From CAZQDP01 sp964592375 (GTDB lineage: Bacteria > Bacillota > Clostridia > RUG12999), in the NCBI GenBank assembly GCA_964592375.1, contig CAZQDP010000057.1, positions 1 through 17,426 on the forward strand: a stretch of DNA of 17,426 nucleotides, in the 5' to 3' direction. A model generated the notes under the pieces. It was not told where the DNA came from, made no database searches, and saw only the letters and a program-made list of their open reading frames with translations. The translations under genes were made by a program, and so were the position numbers. Shown one piece after another: positions 8,279-16,000 of this stretch (within the stretch, counting starts at the first letter, position 1; each line of letters starts with the position of its first letter).

Positions 8279-9130
8279 TTATAGATTTAAAATGACGATG
8301 GATATCATTCCAATAACAAAGCCTGCGATCTGCTGCTTTGATAAACGTTCCTTCAAAGCAATGGTCGACACAATATAGGTTGTGATAATACCGCCGGCGG
8401 ATATGACGGGAAACATAATAGAGGCAGGAACATGAACGGACACCAATAGCACAAGATAATTCACCGCTGCATTGGCAATGCCCGAAAGGGAAGCCAAGTG
8501 CCACCCCTGCTGTAGTCCTTGCACGACATGGACTTTTTTAAGAAATAGCACCCTTGTGAAGTACAAAAACGTTACAATTGCCATTGCTGTTGTCATAAAC
8601 TCCAATTGGTACATTTTCGGAAACATGCTTTGATGTACCTTTTGGATGGTAGAACTTATTCCGTTTCCAAGAAAAGACAGTGCAACGAGTATCATCCATT
8701 TTATCGTAATTTTGCAGGAGGCAAGAGGCTGATTGATGAAAAAAAGTGAAACGATGAGAAGAAAAAGTCCAATGCCGATGTTTACGGTAAAGGGTTCATG
8801 CAAAAACAACATGCCATATATTGTGGGGATGGTAAGTGCATAGGAAATGACCAGCGATGTAAGTGATAATGAGCCATTTGCAATTGCCAGATAAGTTGCG
8901 GTTACTGCTATGGAAAAAGAAATTGCAAAGGCGCAGGACAGTAAGATGGTATCCCTGTGCAATACATAACCCTTTAAAGAGAACAGCAAGAAAATGATAA
9001 ACGCAACAAATACTTTCATGAAATTGAAAAGCATATATGTATCGGGGGAATTTTCCTTGCGGCTAAATTGCTGTGTGAAGACATTTTGCAAGGATATCGA
9101 TATGATGATGAGTGCAAGATATAGTTGCAT
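8279..9130 (-). CDS. EamA/DMT-family ten-helix membrane transporter
   Basis: 283 residues with about ten hydrophobic segments, starting with LYLALIIISISLQNVFTQQF and ending with AGFVIGMISIVILNL, arranged as two similar halves of five helices, typical of the drug/metabolite transporter superfamily. A basic tail is almost absent after the last helix. The substrate cannot be read; DMT proteins move small metabolites (amino acids, nucleotide sugars, purines, drugs) rather than oligosaccharides. The start at 9130 is chosen because AAAGGA lies nine bases upstream and because the longer open frame (to 9286) would run through the operon promoter at 9183-9211 and the start of the divergent regulator. 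First gene of the minus-strand operon, so its product is made in step with the three enzymes. Confidence 0.85.
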   Translation of the reverse strand: MQLYLALIIISISLQNVFTQQFSRKENSPDTYMLFNFMKVFVAFIIFLLFSLKGYVLHRDTILLSCAFAISFSIAVTATYLAIANGSLSLTSLVISYALTIPTIYGMLFLHEPFTVNIGIGLFLLIVSLFFINQPLASCKITIKWMILVALSFLGNGISSTIQKVHQSMFPKMYQLEFMTTAMAIVTFLYFTRVLFLKKVHVVQGLQQGWHLASLSGIANAAVNYLVLLVSVHVPASIMFPVISAGGIITTYIVSTIALKERLSKQQIAGFVIGMISIVILNL

Positions 9131-9163
9131 GTAAAAAAATCCTTTCAGGCGGTTCATCATGTA

Positions 9164-9192
9164 TTGCATTATGATCAATAACAGTATATAAT
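9164..9192 (+). promoter_or_regulatory. Promoter for the divergent AraC-family gene
   Basis: -10 box TATAAT (9187-9192) at exactly 17 bases from a weak -35 box TTGCAT (9164-9169). Transcription would start near 9199, about 60 bases before the GTG at 9262. The -10 box shares bases 9187-9188 with the -10 box of the opposing operon promoter. Confidence 0.5.
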
Positions 9193-9211
9193 CTACTGGT
9201 GAAGATAACAA
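9183..9211 (-). promoter_or_regulatory. Promoter of the four-gene operon
   Basis: On the minus strand, TTGTTA (9206-9211, 4 of 6) is followed by 17 bases and TATACT (9183-9188, 5 of 6). Transcription would start near 9176, leaving a leader of about 45 bases before the transporter start at 9130. The boxes overlap those of the divergent regulator promoter. Confidence 0.55.
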
Positions 9212-9224
9212 GCATGAATTATGC
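9212..9224. promoter_or_regulatory. Candidate operator palindrome next to the operon -35 box
   Basis: GCATGAATTATGC is an imperfect palindrome (5 of 6 pairs around a central base). It lies directly upstream of the minus-strand -35 box, where an AraC-type activator would touch RNA polymerase. Short palindromes are common in AT-rich DNA, so this is a weak call. Confidence 0.3.
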
Positions 9225-9261
9225 GGAAAAATAACACAATCGTGCCAAATGGGGGATTTGC

Positions 9262-10077
9262 GTGGATCACATTCTTTACGAAACACATTTAAATGGCGAC
9301 GGAAAGCTACCTTTCATATTTCGAGACAGTATTTGCTTGCCGCAGGATCATTATGTTGCAAATTGGCATAAAAATATAGAAATACTTCACTTTTTGAAAG
9401 GAAGCGGGTATGTCATCTGTGATAGCATCACAACGCAGGTTGCAGAAGGGGATATTTTTATTGTCAATTCGTGCTGCTTGCATTTGGTAGAGTGCGATCC
9501 GTGCGGACTTCAATATCAATGCTTAATCGTGGACAGGGATTTTTGTGCTGCCAATGATATTAATACCGATAATCTTATATTTGAAGAACGAATACGCGAT
9601 AGGGATATATGCGAGATGTTTCTTGCTATCGCAAAGGAATTTAAGGTGAAAAGCGACTTTGTCGGGGCCGGCATTCGCGCTAGTGTATTGTCACTCATGG
9701 TCAGTCTGTGCAGAAAATATGTGGTGAAAAGTGTGAAGTATAATCAGCAATCGAATGCAGATATTATTGAGAATATCAAGCTTGGAATTGGGTATATTCA
9801 TGCTCACTTTGGCGAGAAAATGACGGTAGACGATATTGCCGCAGAGGCGATGCTTAGCAAATATCATTTTTCGCGCGAGTTTAAAAAAATGACGGGATAC
9901 ACAGTGGTATCCTATATTCTGCTGGTAAGGTGCAGGCAAGCAAAAAAGCTATTGCATACAGGAAAATATTCTGTGAGCCAAGTATGCTTTTTGTGTGGTT
10001 TTGATAATTCATCGTATTTTTCTAAAACATTTAAGAAGATAACAGGAGTGCTTCCATCAAAAATATGGAATAAATAA
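9262..10077 (+). CDS. AraC-family transcriptional regulator (first of two)
   Basis: 271 residues. An N-terminal cupin-type sugar-sensing domain (~10-110) carries NWHKNIEILHFLKGSGY and VAEGDIFIVN. The C-terminal AraC DNA-binding domain (~170-270) has two helix-turn-helix units: around residues 187-208 (MTVDDIAAEAMLSKYHFSREFK) and 236-258 (YSVSQVCFLCGF, then NSSYFSKTFKK). The start is GTG at 9262, with GGGGG at 9251-9255 six bases upstream; an ATG at 9249 is out of frame. Transcribed away from the transporter/PIG-L/GH28/GH3 operon from an overlapping promoter, it is the obvious candidate regulator of that operon, probably as an activator responding to a sugar. No matching ligand can be inferred. 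Family call is firm, target inferred. Confidence 0.92.
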   Translation: MDHILYETHLNGDGKLPFIFRDSICLPQDHYVANWHKNIEILHFLKGSGYVICDSITTQVAEGDIFIVNSCCLHLVECDPCGLQYQCLIVDRDFCAANDINTDNLIFEERIRDRDICEMFLAIAKEFKVKSDFVGAGIRASVLSLMVSLCRKYVVKSVKYNQQSNADIIENIKLGIGYIHAHFGEKMTVDDIAAEAMLSKYHFSREFKKMTGYTVVSYILLVRCRQAKKLLHTGKYSVSQVCFLCGFDNSSYFSKTFKKITGVLPSKIWNK

Positions 10078-10084
10078 ATGCTGT

Positions 10085-10130
10085 AGCGCAATGCATAAAG
10101 ATAAAAAAAGTGCAAGCGCCAAGCATAAAA
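10085..10130 (+). promoter_or_regulatory. Direct repeat upstream of the second AraC gene (candidate regulator site)
   Basis: AGCGCAATGCATAAAG (10085-10100) and AGCGCCAAGCATAAAA (10115-10130) agree at 13 of 16 positions and start exactly 30 bases apart, close to three helical turns. AraC-family proteins bind direct repeats on one DNA face. The pair fills most of the 69-base gap between the two regulator genes. Confidence 0.4.
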
Positions 10131-10146
10131 GAATGAGGGGATTATC

Positions 10147-11022
10147 ATGAAAATTTATACGGCGGATGAATTGCTAAGCCCGGAAGAGAATATTCATATT
10201 TCAAAAGAAATTGTTCGCTCACCTGAACCATCGCATACACATGAATTTATTGAGCTTGTATATATATTTTCCGGTAAGGGCATACAATGCGTGAATGACA
10301 TTTCTTTTCATGTTGCAAAAGGGGATTTTTTATTTATCAATTATAATCAAGTTCACTCTTTTTCATCAGATGATCAGATGGTTTATGTGAACTTTTTATT
10401 TAAACCGGAATTTATGAGCACGCAGCTGCTCACTGCAGAGAGCCTGATTGATATTTTTTCCCTGTCACTATTTCATGAATTCAAGGGTGAACTTGATATA
10501 AGCAATCCACTAGTCACATTTGCAGGCAAGGATATGATTGAAATTGAATGCTTAATTGAATATATGCTCAAAGAGTATCATGAAAAAGAGGTAGGATATA
10601 AATCAGTTTTAAAAGGATATATGCAGGTGATTTTATCTAAACTTATCCGAAAGCTAAAGTTTACCCAGTGCGAAAAAATCAGCGGGTATATTCACAGAAT
10701 AACCCCTGAGATTTTAAAATATATCGACGATAACTGCTTTGAAAAGCTGACGCTTACTGATCTTGCACAGCGATGCTTTTACAATGAAGCGTATTTTAGC
10801 AGAATTTTTAAAGAATGTTATGGAAAAAGCTTCACAGTGTATGTGATAGAAAAGAGAATCAGTGAGGCAATGCGTTTGCTGTCGGAAACAGATATTGGGA
10901 TTGATACAATTTGCAGGAGGGTGGGATATGGAGACAAAGGGCAGTTTTATAAGGTTTTTAAACAACACACAGGGGTAACCCCAAAGTGTTTTAGAACAAA
11001 TCAAAAAAACCCCAACAAATAA
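10147..11022 (+). CDS. AraC-family transcriptional regulator (second of two)
   Basis: 291 residues. An N-terminal cupin domain (~10-100) has HTHEFIELVYIFSGKG at 30-45 and VAKGDFLFINYNQVHSF at 56-72. A helical middle region follows (~120-175). The C-terminal AraC DNA-binding domain (~185-285) has LTLTDLAQRCFYNEAYFSRIFKE and a second unit IGIDTICRRVGY, then QFYKVFKQHTGVTP. GAGGGG lies six bases before the ATG at 10147. It follows the first AraC gene by 69 bases on the same strand and may be co-transcribed with it, as no clear promoter lies between them. The two proteins share architecture but little sequence, so they are not a recent duplicate. It may control the ADP-ribosylglycohydrolase-fold gene just downstream. 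Confidence 0.92.
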   Translation: MKIYTADELLSPEENIHISKEIVRSPEPSHTHEFIELVYIFSGKGIQCVNDISFHVAKGDFLFINYNQVHSFSSDDQMVYVNFLFKPEFMSTQLLTAESLIDIFSLSLFHEFKGELDISNPLVTFAGKDMIEIECLIEYMLKEYHEKEVGYKSVLKGYMQVILSKLIRKLKFTQCEKISGYIHRITPEILKYIDDNCFEKLTLTDLAQRCFYNEAYFSRIFKECYGKSFTVYVIEKRISEAMRLLSETDIGIDTICRRVGYGDKGQFYKVFKQHTGVTPKCFRTNQKNPNK

Positions 11023-11030
11023 GTAAAGAT

Positions 11031-11087
11031 AATCTATTTAAATGAAAGTAAAACTCCTGTATAATGGGATCAAATCTATTATGAAAG
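11031..11087 (+). promoter_or_regulatory. Direct repeat flanking the core promoter (candidate regulator site)
   Basis: AATCTATT then ATGAAAG occurs twice: at 11031-11048 with TAA between the two halves, and at 11073-11087 with none. The first copy covers the -35 box and the second covers the transcript start to the ribosome binding site. The start-to-start distance is 42 bases, four helical turns. Confidence 0.4.
11037..11065 (+). promoter_or_regulatory. Promoter of the ADP-ribosylglycohydrolase-fold gene
   Basis: TTTAAA (11037-11042, 4 of 6), a 17-base spacer and a perfect TATAAT (11060-11065) lie just after the second AraC gene. Transcription would start near 11072, about 30 bases before the likely start codon at 11103. 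Confidence 0.6.
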
Positions 11088-11102
11088 GATATGGTGATTT
11101 AT

Positions 11103-12638
11103 ATGATTATCAGTGCAACGGAGTACAAAAACAAGGTCAGAGGCTGCTGGCTTGGCAAAAATATCGGAGGAACCCTTGGGGCACCCTTTGAATGCATCCG
11201 AGGCGTTTTTGACCTGACCGGATACACACAGGATCTAAAAGATGGCGCACTACCAAATGATGATTTGGATCTGCAACTGGTTTGGCTCAATGCGGCAGAG
11301 AAGTATGGTAGAGGTGTCGATGCGAAAATTTTAGGTGAATACTGGCTTTCATATATTGTAGGGAATTGGTCGGAATATGGCGCCGGGAAAAATAATTTAT
11401 CAAAGTCAATTCTGCCTCCGCTCTCCGGCTGGTACAACAATCACAATAGAGATAGCTGTGGAGCATTTATACGAAGTGAAGTGTGGGCATGCCTAGCTCC
11501 CGGACACCCTGAAATAGCAGTGAAATATGCATTTGAGGATGCAACTGTAGACCATTCTGATGAAGGGGTATATGCTGAAATATTCTGCGCTGCAATGCAA
11601 AGCGCAGCATTTAGCGAGTGTGATAAAAATACATTGATACAAATCGGCCTTAGTTATATTCCGACAGACTGTGGAATTGCCTTGGCGGTAAACACTGCCA
11701 TGGAGTGCTATCAAAGCGGAATGGACTGGAAGGGAGCAAGGAAGAAAATATTGCAAACCGTCCCCGGCGCCTTTGGGATGTACAGAGGCTATGAAGATCG
11801 TGAAGTGGAAGAGGATGTCCCTGTTGGGAAGCTGGGGTATGATGCACCCAGCAATATTGGCATTATGATCATTGGTTGGCTCTATGGCGAGGATGATTTT
11901 GGAAAAAGCTTGTGTATTGCCGCCGGTTGCTGCGAAGATGGAGATTGTACCGCGGCAACACTAGGAGCCATCATGGGTATAATCATGGGAGCAGATGCAC
12001 TTCCAGAGCAGTGGTTAAAACCAATCGGAGACGGCATTAAAACAATATCCCTTGATTTAACAAACAATGCTATTTCCATTCCAACTACCATAACAGAGTT
12101 ATCAAGGCGTGTTTGCGCACTGATGCCGGTATTTATGGGTAAATACTGCGATACCATGAATGAGGGAGGTACTGTCATTTCGCTTGGTGAGGCAAATGAA
12201 TTATACGATACAAAGGCGCGCGTGGGAATTTTTAATTCCGTTTATTTTAGAGACAAACTTAAAACGCAGCCATTTGGCATTTACATGGAAAATGTATTGT
12301 TTCAGATTACGCTAAGTGCTAGGAGCGGAATTAATTTGAAAGATTGCGAAGAAATGAAATTTGAAATTGATCTTGTCAATAACATCAAGAAGCAGCAATG
12401 GCTTCATTTCAGATGGATTATGCCGGCAGATTGGAATGTATCCACCGGTAGAGAATTTTCTATCAACTTAGACCAAGCCCATGGAGGGTACGCAACCGCA
12501 AAGGCGGAGGTGGTCCTCTATCCCGGGGAAATTGCGCATGCATCGTATGATATTGTTTTAGAAATATCTTCCGTAGGTAGACTGAGCAAAATGTATGTGC
12601 CAATAACACTTCTGAACAATCCCCAAATCTTAAGATAG
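11103..12638 (+). CDS. ADP-ribosylglycohydrolase-fold protein with extra C-terminal domain
   Basis: 511 residues. Residues ~1-330 form the all-helical ADP-ribosylglycohydrolase domain: KVRGCWLGKNIGGTLGAPFE near the start, PNDDLDLQLVW at ~51-61, VDHSDEGVYAEIF in the middle, and EDGDCTAATLGAIMG at ~278-292. The acidic residues of the NDDLD and DGD segments are in the places that bind two metal ions in DraG and ARH proteins. The usual DDT and DTD forms are altered, which suggests a subfamily with another substrate. Residues ~335-511 are an added beta-rich domain. True protein de-ADP-ribosylation should not be assumed; I infer hydrolysis of some glycosidic bond in the same locus as the GH enzymes. 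The start at 11103 is preferred; the in-frame ATG at 11091 lies only one base after AAAGGA. Cytoplasmic, no signal peptide. Confidence 0.85.
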   Translation: MIISATEYKNKVRGCWLGKNIGGTLGAPFECIRGVFDLTGYTQDLKDGALPNDDLDLQLVWLNAAEKYGRGVDAKILGEYWLSYIVGNWSEYGAGKNNLSKSILPPLSGWYNNHNRDSCGAFIRSEVWACLAPGHPEIAVKYAFEDATVDHSDEGVYAEIFCAAMQSAAFSECDKNTLIQIGLSYIPTDCGIALAVNTAMECYQSGMDWKGARKKILQTVPGAFGMYRGYEDREVEEDVPVGKLGYDAPSNIGIMIIGWLYGEDDFGKSLCIAAGCCEDGDCTAATLGAIMGIIMGADALPEQWLKPIGDGIKTISLDLTNNAISIPTTITELSRRVCALMPVFMGKYCDTMNEGGTVISLGEANELYDTKARVGIFNSVYFRDKLKTQPFGIYMENVLFQITLSARSGINLKDCEEMKFEIDLVNNIKKQQWLHFRWIMPADWNVSTGREFSINLDQAHGGYATAKAEVVLYPGEIAHASYDIVLEISSVGRLSKMYVPITLLNNPQILR

Positions 12639-12724
12639 ATGACGGTATTTCATTCAATATTTCTGCAAAAATGATGTATCGCATAGGAAGCCGGAAGGTA
12701 ACAAGGCATTTCGTCATTCACGCA

Positions 12725-12778
12725 AAAGCGGTTATTTTAGAGGACTCTTACATCCTTTGAATGACCGCTTTGTTTTTT
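12725..12778 (+). terminator. Factor-independent terminator after the ADP-ribosylglycohydrolase-fold gene
   Basis: AAAGCGGTTATT at 12725-12736 pairs with AATGACCGCTTT at 12760-12771 (one G-U pair), with further partial pairing inside. A T-run (12773-12778) follows the stem. It lies 86 bases after the stop codon at 12638. Confidence 0.8.
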
Positions 12779-12857
12779 AATGCAATATGCAAATGAAAGT
12801 GGTATAAGACAGCAATTTATTTGAAGGGAAGTAATGTAAATATTTATCCTAAATAGA

Positions 12858-12886
12858 TTGACATAAACTGTATGTTGAGGTATAAT
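12858..12886 (+). promoter_or_regulatory. Perfect-consensus sigma-A promoter for the B-repeat surface protein
   Basis: TTGACA (12858-12863), a 17-base spacer and TATAAT (12881-12886): every consensus position matches and the spacing is ideal. Transcription would begin near 12893, giving a 5' leader of about 130 bases before the ATG at 13025. Confidence 0.85.
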
Positions 12887-13024
12887 TATGAAGAATTATG
12901 GTGATATATGAGTGTGAGCGTATGCATTTTACACATTACCTCAGCCTCTTGAAATAATAGGTTGCACGGAGCAAATAAAAGATTGCTTTGAACCATTAAA
13001 GGGAACATGTTATAGAGGGGGTAC

Positions 13025-16000
13025 ATGCAAATGACAAAAATGAACGAAGTTGAAGGGCACTGTGCATGCAAGATGCATGCCATCATCGCGGCGGTGCTTG
13101 TGCTTAGCGCAATTATCATTGGCAACATGGCATGGGGTAATGTTGTATATGCAAGTGGTGAGCTACATACAGTAGCTTATTTTATGGGCGAAGCGACGGG
13201 AGGCGCGGTGCCGGCTGTGCAGTCGCAGGTTGCGCCAAATGCGATTGTCACTGCGCTACCCAATTCAGGAGGACTATCCAGAGTCGGTTATGTTTTTGGC
13301 GGTTGGATTTGTGGAAATGCTACCTATCAGCCCGGAGATACTTTTATGATGCCAGCAGCGGATGTTGTGCTCTCTCCCGTATGGGTTCCGGCATTTTCGG
13401 TGACCTATCTTGCAAACGGAGGGGTGTTGGGCACGGCGCCGAATGACAACAGCCGATATACAACGGGAGCATATGTGCAGATCATGGGGAATACTGGTGG
13501 ACTAAATAAAGACTATGGCTTTTATTGCTGGAATACCAAAGCCGATGGTAGTGGTACAGAGTATATGCAGGACCAGATGATTCGTATGGGAAATGAAAAT
13601 ATCATCTTGTATGCAATATATTATACAAATGTTCCACTCATTTTAGAGAGAGATTATTACACGGTCTCCTGTCACGGAAATGACAATACGGCCGGCAGTA
13701 CACCGGTTGATCCCACTCACTACTCAAAAGAGATTTCGCGAAAAGAAACATTTTGCGTGCAGGGAAATATTGAAGGACTTGTAAAAGATGGCTATGCTTT
13801 CGCAGGGTGGAACAGCAAGGCTGATGGCAGCGGTACAAGCTACGAGATTGGGAATGCTTTTCCGGTTTTTGGGGATATTATCTTGTATGCCGTTTGGATG
13901 CCTGTTTATAGCGTAACCTATAGTGCGAACGGAGCGGATTTATGGGAGGTTTATCAACCCGTTTCATACCCGCAAGGCACAAAGGTGCGTGTGATTGATA
14001 AGGACAGGGTATCGATGTATAAATTTAATTGCATCTTTGCCGGTTGGTGCAATACACCGGGCGGAAGCGGAACCACGTATAGTCCCGGTGATGTTTTTAG
14101 CATTACCTCCGATGTGGTATTGTATGCCAAATGGCAGCCAGCCTTTGATTCCAATAACAAGCCAAAGCGCACTTTTTCCTATAATGGTAACGGAAATACA
14201 GAAGGCTCTTTGCCACCAATTCAGCTTATCTCCTCCACCCAGGAGGTTACGATAACAGTGGCAGGGCCGGGTACGATGAAAAAGGAAGGCTATATCTTTG
14301 ACGGATGGTTTTGGAATTCCTCCGACTATAAAGAGGGGGATACCATCAAAATCTTCGACCTTTCCCCGACGCTGAGTGCCAAATGGGAGCCGGCTTTTAC
14401 CGTTACATATCACAAAAACACTTCCACCTCAGGCAGTGCGCCGACAGATACTAACGTGTATACAACCGGCATCCATGTAACTATTTTGGGCAATACAGGT
14501 AATTTGCTCAATGATGCAGTCGGTTATTTTTATGGCTGGAATACAAGCGCCGATGGCACCGGGACAACCTACCTGCCGGGTGATAAAGTACTGTTATCCT
14601 CAAGCTTATCACTCTATGCCATGTTTTCTTCGGTCGTAGTTGAAATACCGCCTGAAATTCTACTGGTAAGTACACCAATACTGTACTACGCCAATCAAGC
14701 TGATTCAGGGCAGGCGCCGATTGATTACAATTATTATTCTGCCGGATCGTCTATTGTGGTACTGGGTAACTCAGGTGGGTTGTATAAATATAACCATGTC
14801 TTCGCAGGCTGGAACACCAAGAGTGACGGCAGCGGCACAAGCTACCTTCCGGGAAGCACAATCGTAATCCCACAGAATGATAAATTCGTTGCACTTTTTG
14901 CAATGTTTAACCTCTATATAGATACCTCCGTGAGAGAAACCATAACCGTGCAATACGAAAGGAACAATGCCACCGGTGGAAGCGTGCCAAAAGATATAAA
15001 ACAGTACGATGAAGGTGAAGCGGTTATTGTTCAAGGCAATCCCGGCAACTTGTATAGAATGAACTTTACCTTTGGAGGCTGGAATACGCAGGCAAATGGC
15101 GGTGGTACAACGTACCGAGCGGGAGACACCTTCGCCTATCCGCCGGTAAATAGCTCCCAGCCCATACCGGTTTTATTTGCCTTGTGGGAAAATCACCCGA
15201 CCTACTATACGATTCAATATGCAAAAGGAGCTTCCGTTAGCGGAACTGTACCAACAGACAGCACTCAATATCAGAGCGGAAGTAGCGTTACGGCTAAAAA
15301 TGCAAGCTTAACCTTGACCGGAAATTACTTTATCGGCTGGAATACAGCCGCAAATGGCAGTGGCCAAACTTACCTTCCGGGTGATGTCGTTACCATGACA
15401 CCAAATCTAACATTGTATGCGTATTTTTCACCATCGAAGCGGTATTATGTAAACTACAGTGGGATAGGAAGCAAAAGCGGCGCACCACCGAATGATGCGA
15501 AACGATATTTGGGAGGGTATTCCCAAGGGGCTACGGCTACCGCATCACATATTGGTGCTTTAGTAGCTGAATCAAATTATTATTTTGCAGGCTGGAATAC
15601 GGCAGCCGATGGTAGCGGTACCACGTATGGGGGAGGAGATACCTTTACAATTGGTGCTTCCGATATTACGCTTTATCCGATATGGAAAGCATATCCGCAT
15701 TTGCGCACTGTAACCTACCTTGCAAATGGTGGAACAGGCGGAGCTCCCCCAATGGATAGCAGTACCTATCTACCCGGTGCGCTCGTCACGCTTAGGAGCA
15801 ATAGCGAAGGTTTAGAAAAGTCAGATGCATCTTTCTGTGGTTGGTGGATTAACGGTGCTCTGTATAAGCCGGGCGGCTCCTATTCCATGGGAGATAAGCA
15901 TATCATTGCATTTGCCTCATGGGCAACTCGAATTTCGCAAGATTTAAAACCTTCTATTTGTTATAAGGGCAATGGAAATACCGGAGGCACAGTACCTACC

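Larger units (their letters stand above)
12639..13024. other. 386-base intergenic region
   Basis: It holds a factor-independent terminator (12725-12778), a perfect sigma-A promoter (12858-12886) and a leader of about 130 bases before the B-repeat gene. I see no tRNA, no conserved riboswitch core and no credible small gene. The leader has no strong hairpin that I could find by eye. Confidence 0.6.

Noticed and set aside
9131..9286. Longer N-terminus for the membrane transporter (open frame to 9286)
   Set aside because: The extension is not hydrophobic in the family pattern, overlaps the divergent regulator start and runs through the promoter boxes. ATG at 9130 has AAAGGA at good spacing.
12713..12765. 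GTCATTC (12713-12719) pairing with GAATGAC (12759-12765) as an anti-terminator competing with the terminator stem
   Set aside because: Seven pairs over a long loop are weak, and the terminator lies after the gene with no downstream gene in the same transcript unit that needs attenuation. Chance pairing is the simpler reading.
12876..12943. TGAGGT (12876-12881) and ACCTCA (12938-12943) as an operator or hairpin
   Set aside because: Only six bases at a distance of about 56. The left half lies in the promoter and is not transcribed, so no RNA hairpin can form.
12893..13024. Riboswitch or leader peptide in the 5' leader of the B-repeat gene
   Set aside because: The only small frame with an ATG near 12888 codes for a handful of residues without a ribosome binding site. 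I recognise no conserved riboswitch core.
13526..15600. Recurring GGCTGGAATAC-like words resembling a CRISPR or other short DNA repeat
   Set aside because: They code for the conserved GWNT of the B-repeats, fall in frame at about 240-base intervals and vary at silent positions. There are no spacer-sized units.
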